NCBI RefSeq assembly: GCF_016907715.1
Contig: NZ_JAFBCM010000001.1
Span: forward strand, 4,836,001 to 4,900,000
Direction of reading: 5' to 3'
DNA length: 64,000 bases
From: Tenggerimyces flavus
Lineage (GTDB): Bacteria > Actinomycetota > Actinomycetes > Propionibacteriales > Actinopolymorphaceae
A program made the position numbers and the translations under genes. This document shows, one piece after another, positions 47,953-55,950 of the stretch; the stretch's first letter is position 1; every line of letters starts with the position of its first letter. Under the pieces are notes generated by a model. That model saw nothing but the letters and a program-made list of their open reading frames with translations. It did not search any database and was not told the origin of the DNA.

Positions 47953-47967
47953 CTACCCAGCCACCAC

Positions 47968-48059
47968 GCTCGGCGGGTTCGGCTTCCGGGGTCCGAGGAC
48001 GAGCCCTCCGGCCGAAGGCCGCCGTCTGTTCGCCGCAGGGCCACCCGAAGCCGCCGAGC
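47968..48059. terminator. Dyad between convergent aroB and L7/L12-like gene
   Basis: GCTCGGCGGGTTCGG (47968-47982) and CCGAAGCCGCCGAGC (48045-48059) pair with one mismatch across a 62-nt GC-rich interior that contains a smaller CGGCC/GGCCG stem. It could be a bidirectional terminator, though there is no T-tract. Confidence 0.4.
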
Positions 48060-48118
48060 ACCGCGACCCGAAGCCGCTAGGCCGCCCGCGGCCGACGCGT
48101 GCGAGCGGTCGCCATGAG

Positions 48119-48574
48119 CTACAGCGCTTTGACGAACTTCTGCGCGTCCGCGATGCCCATGCCGGTCTCGTCGCAGACCAGCCGGATCGCCTGCACTTCC
48201 TGACCGTCGGCCATCAGCTTGCGGGCCCGATCAGCGAGGTCCGGCCGGTGCAGCCGTTCCGCGATGATCTCGCCCTGGACGAGCGGCGCCGGGCGGTGGC
48301 CGGCTTCGATCGCGTCGACCAGGTCCTTCGCGTCCTTCAGGCCCAGCCCGGTGACCTCGCGCAGCTCCTTGACCGCCTGGATCTTCCGGCCCGCCGTACA
48401 CAGCTCGGTGATCCGGGCCACCAGGCCAGGACTGAGCGGCTGCCGCATCAGGGCTTCGCGCCGCGGGTCGGGGCCGGTGGGTACCTCGGCACGGGCGCGG
48501 TTCGAGGCCCGGACGCCGATGAGCACCAGGATCACGACCGCCGCCACGGCGAGGACGATCAGGACATCGGTCAC
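48119..48574 (-). CDS. Membrane-anchored protein with L7/L12-like C-terminal domains
   Basis: 151 residues: TM at about 3-23, a linker, then a stretch resembling the ribosomal protein L7/L12 C-terminal domain (KAVKELREVTGLGLKDAKDL-like; observed IQAVKELREVTGLGLKDAK). A second, weaker copy is at the end (VQAIRLVCDETGMGIADAQK). L7/L12 CTDs recruit translational GTPases, but a membrane role is unknown. A related protein lies on the other side of aroQ (49028-49609). Confidence 0.8.
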   Translation of the reverse strand: MTDVLIVLAVAAVVILVLIGVRASNRARAEVPTGPDPRREALMRQPLSPGLVARITELCTAGRKIQAVKELREVTGLGLKDAKDLVDAIEAGHRPAPLVQGEIIAERLHRPDLADRARKLMADGQEVQAIRLVCDETGMGIADAQKFVKAL

Positions 48575-48594
48575 GCGCTGAGCGTAGCTGGCCC

Positions 48595-48600
48595 TAATCT
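48595..48600 (+). promoter_or_regulatory. aroQ -10 element, leaderless-type
   Basis: TAATCT ends 6 nt before the GTG start of aroQ, and no SD is present. This spacing is typical of leaderless actinobacterial transcripts. No clear -35. Confidence 0.4.
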
Positions 48601-48606
48601 GTACGC

Positions 48607-49044
48607 GTGCGAGTCCTCGTTCTGAACGGTCCCAATCTCAACCGGCTCGGTGTCCGCGAGCCGGACGTCTACGGGCACGAGACGTTCGCCGACCTGGCCG
48701 CCGAGTGCGCCAAGGTCGGTGCCGAGCTCGGGCTGGAGGTCGACGTTCGCCAGACGAACGACGAGGCCGAGCTGATCCAGTGGCTACACGAGGCAGCTGA
48801 CCTGGAGACTCCGGTCGCGCTCAACCCGGCGGCGTTCACGCACTACTCCTACGCCCTGCGCGACGCCTGCGCGATGCTGACCGCGCCGCTGATCGAGGTG
48901 CACCTGTCCAACCCCGCCGCGCGCGAGGAGTTCCGGCACACCAGCGTCGTCGCCGGAGTGGCGACGGGAACGATCGCCGGCTTCGGCTTCGACTCCTACC
49001 GCCTGGCGCTGCGCGCGATCGCGGGACTTACGGCGCCTCGATAG
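48607..49044 (+). CDS. aroQ: 3-Dehydroquinate dehydratase, type II
   Basis: Dodecameric dehydratase of the shikimate pathway. 145 residues: LNGPNLNRLGVREPDVYG with catalytic Tyr, DVRQTNDEAELIQWLHEA, NPAAFTHYSYALRDA (Asn/His), and EVHLSN. GTG 48607 gives the family start. The 3' end overlaps the convergent 49028-49609 gene by 17 bp. Confidence 0.95.
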   Translation: MRVLVLNGPNLNRLGVREPDVYGHETFADLAAECAKVGAELGLEVDVRQTNDEAELIQWLHEAADLETPVALNPAAFTHYSYALRDACAMLTAPLIEVHLSNPAAREEFRHTSVVAGVATGTIAGFGFDSYRLALRAIAGLTAPR

Positions 49045-49609
49045 CGAGCACGTACCGGCTCGCCGGGTAGAGCTCCATCCCGGTCTCCTCGCGGAGCACG
49101 TCGATCGCCTCGACGGTCTTGCCGGTCTTGCGCAGGACCTCGACCCGGGCGTGCAGCTCGGGCGACACCTTGATGTCGTTCGGGTCCACCAGCGTCGGCG
49201 GCGTCGGCACCGGGGGAGGCGGTGTCGCCGGAACGGGCGGCTGGGACGTCGGGAACGTCTGCGACGCCCACCACTGCGGCGGCGGCGCCTGGTGCGTGGT
49301 CGGGTGACCCGGCTGCGCCCACGCCGGCGGCGGCGGCTGCTGCTGCTGCTGAGTCGCCTGCGGTTGCGGGGCTGGTTGCGGTTGCTGGGGTCGCGGGGGT
49401 TGCTGCCTCTGCTGCAGCGTCTGGGCCGCGGTCTCCCCTTGCCCCACCGCCTGCTGCTCCTGCTTCCTCTTGGCGTAGATGCCGAGCAGGACCAGCGCGA
49501 CCGGAACGACGAGCCCGAGCATCGAGGGATTGGCGACTGCCAGCACGACGACCACGACTCCGGTGGCGACGATCGCCGCCGCGAGATTGGACTGGGGCGG
49601 CTTCGGCAT
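49028..49609 (-). CDS. Membrane-anchored Pro/Gln-rich protein with L7/L12-like C-terminus
   Basis: 193 residues: two hydrophobic stretches near the N-terminus (about 9-25 and 31-45), a very Pro/Gln-rich linker (about 60-145), and a C-terminal segment VEVLRKTGKTVEAIDVLREE that matches the helix pair in the 48119-48574 protein and in L7/L12. It appears to be a relative of that protein with one copy of the domain. Function unknown. Confidence 0.75.
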   Translation of the reverse strand: MPKPPQSNLAAAIVATGVVVVVLAVANPSMLGLVVPVALVLLGIYAKRKQEQQAVGQGETAAQTLQQRQQPPRPQQPQPAPQPQATQQQQQPPPPAWAQPGHPTTHQAPPPQWWASQTFPTSQPPVPATPPPPVPTPPTLVDPNDIKVSPELHARVEVLRKTGKTVEAIDVLREETGMELYPASRYVLAIEAP

Positions 49610-49689
49610 GGCGGCAGCTTACTGAGCTTGTCCACAGGCGACCCGGACCCGACTTGCCATGCGTGCCGTGTCGCGTGAGGGTGGAGCAC

Positions 49690-50778
49690 GTGCCGACCGC
49701 TACCCAAGCCGCCCACGCCGCCCGCCGCGACGCGCTCCGCGCGACGTTCGCCGCCCGCGACGTTCCGGCTGCCCTCATCACCCGGCTGCTGAACGTCCGG
49801 TACCTCACCGGCTTCACCGGTTCGAACGGGCTGCTGCTCGTCCGTGCCGACGGTGCCGACGTGCTCGTCACCGACGGCCGCTACCGCGACCAGGCGGCCG
49901 CCCAGACCGAGGGCGTCGAGATCGTCATCGAGCGCCCGCTGCTCGGCCCGGTCGACGGGTGGCTGACCGCGGGCAACATCGGCCGGCTCGGCGTCGAGAC
50001 CCACGTCCTGACCCTCGACGAACGAGCGGCGCTGCCGGCCGAAGTCGAGACGGTCTCGCTCGACCGCGCCGTGGAGAAGCTCCGCTACACCAAGGACGAG
50101 ACCGAGCTCGACCTGATCCGTACGGCCTGCGCGATGTCGGCCCGCGCGCTGGAGGGGCTGTTCGAGACCAGGCTGGGCGGCCGTACCGAACGAGAGATCG
50201 CCCGCGACCTGGAGAGCCGGATGTACGCCGAGGGGGCCGAGGCGCTCGCGTTCGACACGATCGTGGCGAGCGGGCCCAACTCGGCGATCCCGCACCACTC
50301 GCCGACCGACCGGGTGGTCGAGCGCGGCGACTTCCTCAAGATCGACTTCGGCGCCCGGCACACCGGCTACCACGCCGACTGCACCCGGACCGTGGTCGTC
50401 GGCGCGGCGCCTGCGGCCTGGCAGCAGGAGTTGCACGACCTCGTTCGTACCGCCCAGCAGGCCGGCCGGGAGGCGCTGAAGCCCGGCGCCGAGCTGTCGG
50501 CCGTCGACGCCGCGGCCCGCGACCTGATCACGGCGGCCGGTCACGGCGGCGAGTTCACGCACGGTCTCGGGCACGGGGTGGGCCTGGAGATCCACGAGGA
50601 CCCGTTCTTCGCCGCGAACGCAACGGGTACGCTTGCTGATCGCACTCCTGTCACCGTCGAGCCGGGTATCTACCTCCCGGGGCGCGGCGGGGTCCGCATC
50701 GAGGACACGCTCGTGGTCCGCGATGGCGAGCCGGAGCTGCTCACACCGACGACGAAGGATCTCGTCGTCCTGGACTAG
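49690..50778 (+). CDS. Xaa-Pro peptidase (M24B)
   Basis: 362-residue metallopeptidase of the pita-bread fold. An N-terminal creatinase-like domain begins near [18 protein letters not shown]. Metal ligands are seen in [18 protein letters not shown] (two Asp), [17 protein letters not shown] (His), [12 protein letters not shown] (Glu) and GVRIEDT (Glu). GTG 49690 is preferred over GTG 49681 because gaggg lies about 9 nt upstream. It is the usual neighbour upstream of efp; the 16-bp gap suggests one operon with efp and nusB. Confidence 0.92.
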   Translation: MPTATQAAHAARRDALRATFAARDVPAALITRLLNVRYLTGFTGSNGLLLVRADGADVLVTDGRYRDQAAAQTEGVEIVIERPLLGPVDGWLTAGNIGRLGVETHVLTLDERAALPAEVETVSLDRAVEKLRYTKDETELDLIRTACAMSARALEGLFETRLGGRTEREIARDLESRMYAEGAEALAFDTIVASGPNSAIPHHSPTDRVVERGDFLKIDFGARHTGYHADCTRTVVVGAAPAAWQQELHDLVRTAQQAGREALKPGAELSAVDAAARDLITAAGHGGEFTHGLGHGVGLEIHEDPFFAANATGTLADRTPVTVEPGIYLPGRGGVRIEDTLVVRDGEPELLTPTTKDLVVLD

Positions 50779-50794
50779 CGAAAGAAAAGAAAAC

Positions 50795-51352
50795 GTGGCG
50801 ACGACGAACGACCTGAAGAACGGCATGGTGCTGAACCTCGACGGCCAGTTGTGGAGCGTCACGTGGTTCCAGCACCACAAGCCCGGCAAGGGCGGCGCCG
50901 TCGTGCGGACGAAGCTGAAGAACGTGCTGTCGGGCAAGGTGGTCGACAAGACGTTCAACGCCGACGTGAAGGTCGAGGTGGCCAACGTCGACAAGCGCGA
51001 GATGACCTACCTCTACAACGACGGCCAGTCCTACGTGTTCATGGACGGCTCGACGTTCGAGCAGCTGCCCGTGCCGCCGGAGACCGTCGGCGAGGCGTCG
51101 CACTTCATGCTCGAGAACCAGACCGCCACGGTCGCGGTGCACGAGGGCAACCCGCTCTACATCGAGCTGCCGGCCTCGGTCGAGCTCACTGTCGAGTACA
51201 CCGAGCCCGGCCTGCAGGGCGACCGTTCGACCGGTGGCACCAAGCCGGCGCGGCTGGAGACCGGCTACGAGATCCAGGTCCCGCTGTTCCTCACCACCGG
51301 CGAGAAGGTCAAGGTCGACACCCGCTCCGGCGACTACCTCGGCCGGGTCTGA
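50795..51352 (+). CDS. efp: Elongation factor P
   Basis: Relieves ribosome stalling at polyproline. 185 residues: KOW-like domain I with the loop HHKPGKGGA (modifiable Lys region), then two OB domains, ending GDYLGRV. GTG 50795 follows a purine-rich leader (aaagaaaagaaaa) rather than a classical SD. nusB starts 1 bp after its stop. Confidence 0.95.
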   Translation: MATTNDLKNGMVLNLDGQLWSVTWFQHHKPGKGGAVVRTKLKNVLSGKVVDKTFNADVKVEVANVDKREMTYLYNDGQSYVFMDGSTFEQLPVPPETVGEASHFMLENQTATVAVHEGNPLYIELPASVELTVEYTEPGLQGDRSTGGTKPARLETGYEIQVPLFLTTGEKVKVDTRSGDYLGRV

Positions 51353-51353
51353 C

Positions 51354-51764
51354 TTGCCCGCTAGGTCGAAGGCGCGGAAGCGAGCACTGGACCTGCTGTA
51401 CGAGTCCGAAGCACGCGGGCTTCCGCCGGTCGAGCTCCTGGCGGAGCGGCTCTCCGAAGCCGACCCGCCCGTCCCGGAGTACGCGGTCACGCTCGTCGAG
51501 GGCGTCGACGCGCACGTCGGCCGGATCGACGAGCTGCTCGCGGAGCATGCCGTCGGCTGGACCCTGGACCGGATGCCAGCCGTCGACCGCAACATCCTCC
51601 GCCTCGGCGCGTACGAGCTCCTCTACGCGTCGGACATCCCGGACCCGGTCGCGATAGCCGAAGCCGTCGAGCTCGCCCGCGACCTCTCGACCGACGAGTC
51701 GCCCGCCTTCATCAACGGCCTACTCGCCCGCCTGATGGAGCTCAAACCCACCCTCACGGTCTGA
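51354..51764 (+). CDS. nusB: Transcription antitermination factor NusB
   Basis: 136-residue all-helical protein that binds boxA RNA with NusE for rRNA antitermination. Signatures ARSKARKRALDLLYESEARG and MPAVDRNILRLGAYELLY, ending in LARLMELKP. A TTG start at 51354 is inferred (1 bp from the efp stop, family N-terminus, weak SD). Coupled to efp. It is the last backbone gene before the repeat-rich gap and accessory block. Confidence 0.93.
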   Translation: MPARSKARKRALDLLYESEARGLPPVELLAERLSEADPPVPEYAVTLVEGVDAHVGRIDELLAEHAVGWTLDRMPAVDRNILRLGAYELLYASDIPDPVAIAEAVELARDLSTDESPAFINGLLARLMELKPTLTV

Positions 51765-51774
51765 CGCAGTTTTC

Positions 51775-51821
51775 ATGAAGGGCACCTTCATTCGAACCTA
51801 TTGAATGAAGGTGCCCTTCAT
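51775..51821. repeat. Family C hairpin, copy C3
   Basis: Same 19-bp arms (51775-51793, 51803-51821) and 9-nt loop as C1; the surrounding 57 bp are identical. It lies 10 bp after the nusB stop. Identity at two sites 26 kb apart implies recent copying or gene conversion. Confidence 0.85.
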
Positions 51822-51840
51822 TCAAAACGGGGGAACGGAC

Positions 51841-51878
51841 GGCCCCGGCTTCATCTGAGCCACAAGAAGCCCGGGGCC
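51841..51878 (+). terminator. GC-rich hairpin after nusB
   Basis: GGCCCCGGCTT (51841-51851) pairs with AAGCCCGGGGCC (51867-51878) with one bulge. No T-run. It may end the pepP-efp-nusB transcript together with C3. Confidence 0.45.
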
Positions 51879-51970
51879 AACAAGCGACCGCAACACGGCA
51901 GCAGACCGGAACCGCAAGCAGGCCTGGCCCGGGCACCCGTTCCCGGGGGAGGGGGCGGCGCGTTAGAAAC

Positions 51971-52087
51971 TGGTGGCCGGTCCGGGGCGAGTCAAGGGTC
52001 GCAAAGCGATCGCGAAGCGACGTCGTTTGCTCCTGCGCGAAGCGCCCGTCCAAACGGCGCCCTTGACGCGCCCCGGACCGGCCACCA
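51971..52087. repeat. Long inverted repeat (28-bp arms)
   Basis: Arms 51971-51998 (starts TGGTGGCCGGTCCGGGGCG) and 52060-52087 pair with one mismatch. The 61-nt interior carries GCGAAGCG twice as a direct repeat. It is inside the 1,024-bp gap 51765-52788. From 52100 to 52430 the gap continues as purine-skewed sequence with short degenerate repeats (GATGGTCGAG). I see no credible gene there. Confidence 0.7.
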
Positions 52088-52433
52088 CACTCGACCGCCG
52101 CAACAGCCCACGGACAGCACCAACCAAGGACAGCTGCGCAGAGAACAATCGAGCCCACCCGCCAAGAACAGCAACAATCCGCTGACAGAGAGCCATCGAG
52201 CCATCGACGACGGCCAACTGACGGATGAGAAGCAGCTGGTCCGATAGGGGATTGGCGACGGATGGTCGAGGGCCGACCGATGGGGCATCGGCCGAGCGGT
52301 GGCGGGGGAGGGCCGACCGGCCGACGGGCAAGGGACTGGCAGACCGATGGTCGAGCGGTGGTGAGGGTCGAGGGATGGCCGGCCAAAGAGGCGGCGACCT
52401 CGATCACGCCAGCATCGTTCTGCCGCGACCCCC

Positions 52434-52642
52434 TTGGATGAAGGGCACCTTCATCCAACAAGCCCGCGCGTCCCAGCGGGACCGTGAAACGTGCCCAGTC
52501 GGTCTGGGTCGGGGGCACCCGAGTCCCATAGTTTCGGACCAGGGTGCCCCCGACCCAACCACCCCCGCCCCAAACGAGCGCCACGGGCAACCTCGACAAC
52601 AGCCAACCCCCATGCATTGGATGAAGGGCACCGTCATCCAAC
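52434..52642. repeat. Family C composite repeat, copy C4
   Basis: Two 25-bp imperfect palindromes, TTGGATGAAGGGCACCTTCA-type (52434-52458, and 52618-52642 with one change), bracket a hairpin with 16-bp perfect arms (52505-52520 / 52542-52557, TGGGTCGGGGGCACCC). The layout parallels C2: C units outside, an unrelated stem inside. The stem region in both carries CCCAyAGTTT beside the stem. Confidence 0.7.
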
Positions 52643-52681
52643 CCTTGAGGCAGAGCCCCCCACACGACCTCCACCCGCCCC

Positions 52682-52757
52682 GTGATCATGAACGTGATCA
52701 TGAAGGCAAACCCGGCGTATACGACCAGTTCGGCTTCATGATCACGTTCATGATCAC
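52682..52757. repeat. Family B long hairpin, copy B3
   Basis: 24-bp perfect arms like B1 and B2 but with AACGTG in place of TACGTG on the left, and the matching change on the right, so pairing is kept. Tip CGGCGTATACGACCAG is conserved. It ends 31 bp from the 3' end of the SGNH hydrolase gene. Confidence 0.85.
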
Positions 52758-52788
52758 GGGCTTAGACGGCACCAAAGCGGATCCTCCC

Positions 52789-54021
52789 TCACAGGGACGA
52801 CAGCTTGATCGCCTTCGCCATCGCGTGAGCTCCGGCGTCGCTCGGGTGCAGGTGGTCGCCGGAGTCGTACGCCGGCAGCAGCGCGTCGAGGTTGGTCGGA
52901 TCGCGCAGCACCTGGTCGAAGTCGACGACCGCGTCGTACATCCCGCTCGTCCGGACCCAGTGGTTGAACGAGTCCCGGACCGCCTCGTGCTCGACCGTGT
53001 CGTACATCGGCGTGCCCTTCATCGGCAGGATCGTCGTGCCGATGACCTCGATCCCGCGTGCGTGCGCCGCCCGGATCAGCGAGCGATGCGCGGCGATGAG
53101 CGCCCGCGCGGTCGCGACCGGCGGCTGGGCGCACCCGAGGTCCAAGCCGCCCGTGCCGATGTCGTTGATGCCGATGTGGACGACCACCGTCCGCACGTCC
53201 GGTTGCGCGAGCACGTCCCGGCCGAACCGGGTGCGGGCCGAGTCGGCGAAGCAGGGCACGTCGGTGAGCAGCAGGTCGCCGGAGATGCCGGCGTTCGCGA
53301 CCGCGAGCTTGTGGCGCTGGGGCGAACGGGCGATGCGTTCGGCGAGCTCGTCCGGATACCGGTTGTCGGCGCCGCTCGTCGTGCCGTACCCGTCGGTGAT
53401 GGAGTCGCCGAGCAGCACGACCGTTCCATGTTGCCGCGCGGCCAGAACGTCAACGCCAGTGAGGAAGTACGTCGAGTTCGTCGTCTCGGTGAACGCACCG
53501 CCGCCGGCGTCGAAGCGGTGGTCGCCATTCGCGCGATAGGTCGGGGCGAGCCCGAGCTCGTGGAACGTCGCTGGTCCGCTCGGCTCGCGGAGGTAGAGCG
53601 TGACCGTGAGCTTGTCCAGCGCCTTCACGGGCAGCAGCGCTGGGTCCGACGCGGTTTCGCGACCCTGGGCGATGGTGGTCGCCGGACGCCCGCCGAACGT
53701 GAGGCGGCGGAGCGATCGCTTGTCGACCGTCGCGCCCTGGTCGGTACGAGCGATAGTGGCGCCGGCGACTTCGAGCGGCTTGCTGCCGTACGCGTTGCTC
53801 AGCCGGATCCGTACCAGCGGCCCGGTCGCCGTGACGCGGACGACCTGGCGAACGGAGTGGTTGGCGAAGCCCTCGACCGACCAGTTCGGCCCCTCGAAGC
53901 CGGCGAACGCGGGCTGCTGTGAGGCCGTCCACGCCGTCGTCCACCCGTACGCCTCGGCGGGCAACGCCGTAGCGCCAACGAGCAGGACCGCGGCCGCCGC
54001 GGCGAGGGCGAGGCGCCTCAT
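52789..54021 (-). CDS. Secreted SGNH/GDSL-family hydrolase
   Basis: 410 residues with a Sec signal (MRRLALAAAAAVLLVGATAL, AEA cleavage). An N-terminal beta domain (about 25-190) precedes the SGNH domain: block I VVLLGDSITDGYG (Ser), GISGDLLL, HIGINDIG (Asn), and SGDHLHPSDAG (Asp/His). This layout fits secreted esterases of the RmlB/GDSL group acting on acetylated polysaccharide or lipid. ATG 54021 overlaps the SRPBCC stop (ATGA). Confidence 0.92.
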   Translation of the reverse strand: MRRLALAAAAAVLLVGATALPAEAYGWTTAWTASQQPAFAGFEGPNWSVEGFANHSVRQVVRVTATGPLVRIRLSNAYGSKPLEVAGATIARTDQGATVDKRSLRRLTFGGRPATTIAQGRETASDPALLPVKALDKLTVTLYLREPSGPATFHELGLAPTYRANGDHRFDAGGGAFTETTNSTYFLTGVDVLAARQHGTVVLLGDSITDGYGTTSGADNRYPDELAERIARSPQRHKLAVANAGISGDLLLTDVPCFADSARTRFGRDVLAQPDVRTVVVHIGINDIGTGGLDLGCAQPPVATARALIAAHRSLIRAAHARGIEVIGTTILPMKGTPMYDTVEHEAVRDSFNHWVRTSGMYDAVVDFDQVLRDPTNLDALLPAYDSGDHLHPSDAGAHAMAKAIKLSSL

Positions 54022-54854
54022 GCCGCCAACCAGATCGGCTGCCAGTTCTCCAGCTCGTGGTACCGCCGCAGCTCGGCAATCCCGGCGAGCGTGCCGCCCC
54101 AGGCGCCGTACGGGGTCCGGGGCGTGCCGAAACCGCTCTGGACGAACGTCAGCCGCGTCTCGCCTTCGGAGCCGTCCAGCTCCCAGGTCGAGATGCCGTT
54201 CGGGCCCCAGTCGACCGACATCCGCCGGTTCGGCTCGAGGTCGACGATCTTCGCCGGCTGTGGGTTGTCGAAACCACCCATCGCGAACCGGCCGCCGACC
54301 TCGGGCTCGATGCCGATCGGGAAGCCGAACCACTCGCTCGCCTTCTTGTCGTCGATCAGCGAGTCGTACACCTCGGCGACCGGCGCGTGGATCGTGATCT
54401 CCTGGCGGAGCACGGGCGTGGTGAAGTCGATCCTCGCGGTGATCGTTCGCCCGGCGACGTAGTCCGCGAGGTTGGCGAGGGCGAGCACCCAGTACGTGTA
54501 GAGCACGCCGATGACGCTCGTCTCCGCCATGGCCTCCTGGGTGTCGACGTGCGTCTGGGTGAGCGTGACGATCGTCTTGTCGCTTGCCTGTTCGGCGAGG
54601 GTGATCTCGGTGGTGGTCTCGGTGCCGTCGAGCAGCCAGGTGAACCGGATGCTGGTGTCGTCGGCATGGACCAGCGTCTGATGAGGCGCGTCGCCTTCGG
54701 GGGTGTAGCGGCCCCAGAACTCCAAGCGGTGGGGGAGTTCGACCTCGGCGTGCTCGGCGAGCCAGGTCTCGAGTGCTTGCTTGGTGGTGAGCGCGTCTCG
54801 TACCACCTTGATCGGCGCGTCCAACCTGGCGCGGATCGTCATCGGTTCAGTCAT
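54018..54854 (-). CDS. Tandem SRPBCC (AHSA1/START-like) protein
   Basis: 278 residues containing two SRPBCC domains: the first about 5-130 (IRARLDAPIKVVRDALTTKQ), the second about 140-275 (QEITIHAPVAEVYDSLIDDK, then SEWFGFPIGIEPEVGGRFAM). These folds bind hydrophobic ligands and commonly pair with an ArsR regulator, as here. The ATG overlaps the ArsR gene end by 8 bp. Specific ligand unknown. Confidence 0.88.
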   Translation of the reverse strand: MTEPMTIRARLDAPIKVVRDALTTKQALETWLAEHAEVELPHRLEFWGRYTPEGDAPHQTLVHADDTSIRFTWLLDGTETTTEITLAEQASDKTIVTLTQTHVDTQEAMAETSVIGVLYTYWVLALANLADYVAGRTITARIDFTTPVLRQEITIHAPVAEVYDSLIDDKKASEWFGFPIGIEPEVGGRFAMGGFDNPQPAKIVDLEPNRRMSVDWGPNGISTWELDGSEGETRLTFVQSGFGTPRTPYGAWGGTLAGIAELRRYHELENWQPIWLAA

Positions 54855-55407
54855 GGGGGCGTTCTCCCTTGGGGTAGCAGGCGAGGGCGAGCTTGAAGGC
54901 GTCGCCCTCGGCTCCGCCGTAGCGGGTGAAGAGGGCTTGCAGCATGGTCTGCAGGTCGTCAAGGAACTGTTGACGCTCCTCGGGCGGGATCCTGAGGTGC
55001 CCGGCGATGCCGATCGAGGGCAGCTCCTGGTCGCGATCCAGGGCGCCGACGTCGGCGTGGACCTCTTCGGTGAGGTCGAGGAGGTAGTCGAGGCTGGTGG
55101 CATCTTGGCTGTGCCGGTCGCCGCCGAGGCGTCCGACGAGGCGTGGCGAGAGCCAGTACGAACGCGCGGTGGCCTGGTAGATGCCCTCGTGAATCGCGCG
55201 CACCTTCCGTTCGGCCACCTGCTCGACGAGGCCAGCGTCGACCAGCCGTTTGACGTGGTAGTAGACGCGCTGAGGGCTTTGGCCGAGTCGCTCCGCGACC
55301 TCATTGCACGTCCGCGGCTCAGCCAGCTGCCGCAGCACCTCGATGCGCTGCGGCTTGAGCAGGGTCTCGGCCTGCTCGATCCGATCTAGATACAGGACGT
55401 CTCTCAT
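54847..55407 (-). CDS. ArsR-type winged-helix transcriptional regulator
   Basis: 186 residues: N-terminal HTH (LKPQRIEVLRQLAEPRTCNE, then VAERLGQSPQRVYYHVKRLVDAGLVE) without metal-binding cysteines, followed by a helical C-terminal domain. ATG 55407 is chosen; there is no SD. A consensus -35 TTGACA (minus strand, 55441-55446) with a CAAACT -10 17 bp on suggests a leaderless transcript. The palindrome between them suggests self-repression. It regulates the SRPBCC-SGNH operon it heads (inference). Confidence 0.88.
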   Translation of the reverse strand: MRDVLYLDRIEQAETLLKPQRIEVLRQLAEPRTCNEVAERLGQSPQRVYYHVKRLVDAGLVEQVAERKVRAIHEGIYQATARSYWLSPRLVGRLGGDRHSQDATSLDYLLDLTEEVHADVGALDRDQELPSIGIAGHLRIPPEERQQFLDDLQTMLQALFTRYGGAEGDAFKLALACYPKGERPHD

Positions 55408-55415
55408 GGCAAGAA

Positions 55416-55436
55416 CGAGTTTGTTTATAAAACTCG
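55416..55436 (-). promoter_or_regulatory. AT-rich palindrome in ArsR promoter
   Basis: CGAGTTT-N7-AAACTCG (55416-55422 / 55430-55436), between TTGACA (55441-55446, minus strand) and the ArsR ATG, overlapping the putative -10. Its AT content stands out from the region. Probable operator for the ArsR-type protein. Confidence 0.6.
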
Positions 55437-55442
55437 ATTTTG

Positions 55443-55919
55443 TCAATGGTCCAGTCGGAGGTGAACCTTGCGGCCGGTCGTCGTGAACGCCGCGAACCCC
55501 AGGCGCTCGTAGAGTCGGCGGGCGGGGTTGACGTCGATGACCTCGAGCACCACGGGCTTGGATCGTTCCGCCGCGACCACGGCCAGACGTCGGAGGAGCA
55601 TCGTTCCGATCCCCGCGCCCTGCAGGTCCGGCCGAACCTCGATCCGCCCGACGTAGAGGTCGTGCTCTCGCCAGGTCCAGTCGACGACCGCGACCAGCTC
55701 GTCGTCACGGAGGACGACCTGCGGGTCGCCGCGTTCCAGCCACTCGTGGTGCATGGCGAGCTGAACTTCGTCGATCCAAGGTCCGTAGATCGCCTCGACG
55801 TACGTCAGCATCGTCGCCTTGTGGAGGGCGTACAGCGGCTCGCTGTCGGAGCTGAGGGCTGGACGCGAGAGGTACCCGCGCGTGGAGAGATCACCGAGTT
55901 CTGGCACGAGCTCAAGCAC
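55443..55919 (-). CDS. GNAT-family N-acetyltransferase
   Basis: 158 residues with the acetyl-CoA loop VRPDLQGAGIGTMLLRRLA and final strand ARRLYERLGFAAFTTTGRKV. Substrate unknown. GTG 55919 is the furthest start; GTG codons a few residues in are possible. The stop TGA overlaps the -35 of the ArsR promoter, so the gene ends where the ArsR unit begins. Confidence 0.85.
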   Translation of the reverse strand: MLELVPELGDLSTRGYLSRPALSSDSEPLYALHKATMLTYVEAIYGPWIDEVQLAMHHEWLERGDPQVVLRDDELVAVVDWTWREHDLYVGRIEVRPDLQGAGIGTMLLRRLAVVAAERSKPVVLEVIDVNPARRLYERLGFAAFTTTGRKVHLRLDH

Positions 55920-55950
55920 ACCGTCGGAGACCTCGCGGGGTCAAGTTGAC

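Noticed and set aside
53005-53025. GTGCCCTTCAT inside the SGNH gene as a family C copy
   Set aside because: It encodes part of a conserved Lys-Gly-Thr segment and lacks the inverted partner arm; chance match.
52225-53922. 565-codon frame in the nusB-SGNH gap
   Set aside because: It runs through repeats C4 and B3 and then antisense to the SGNH hydrolase. Repeats cannot be part of a conserved protein.
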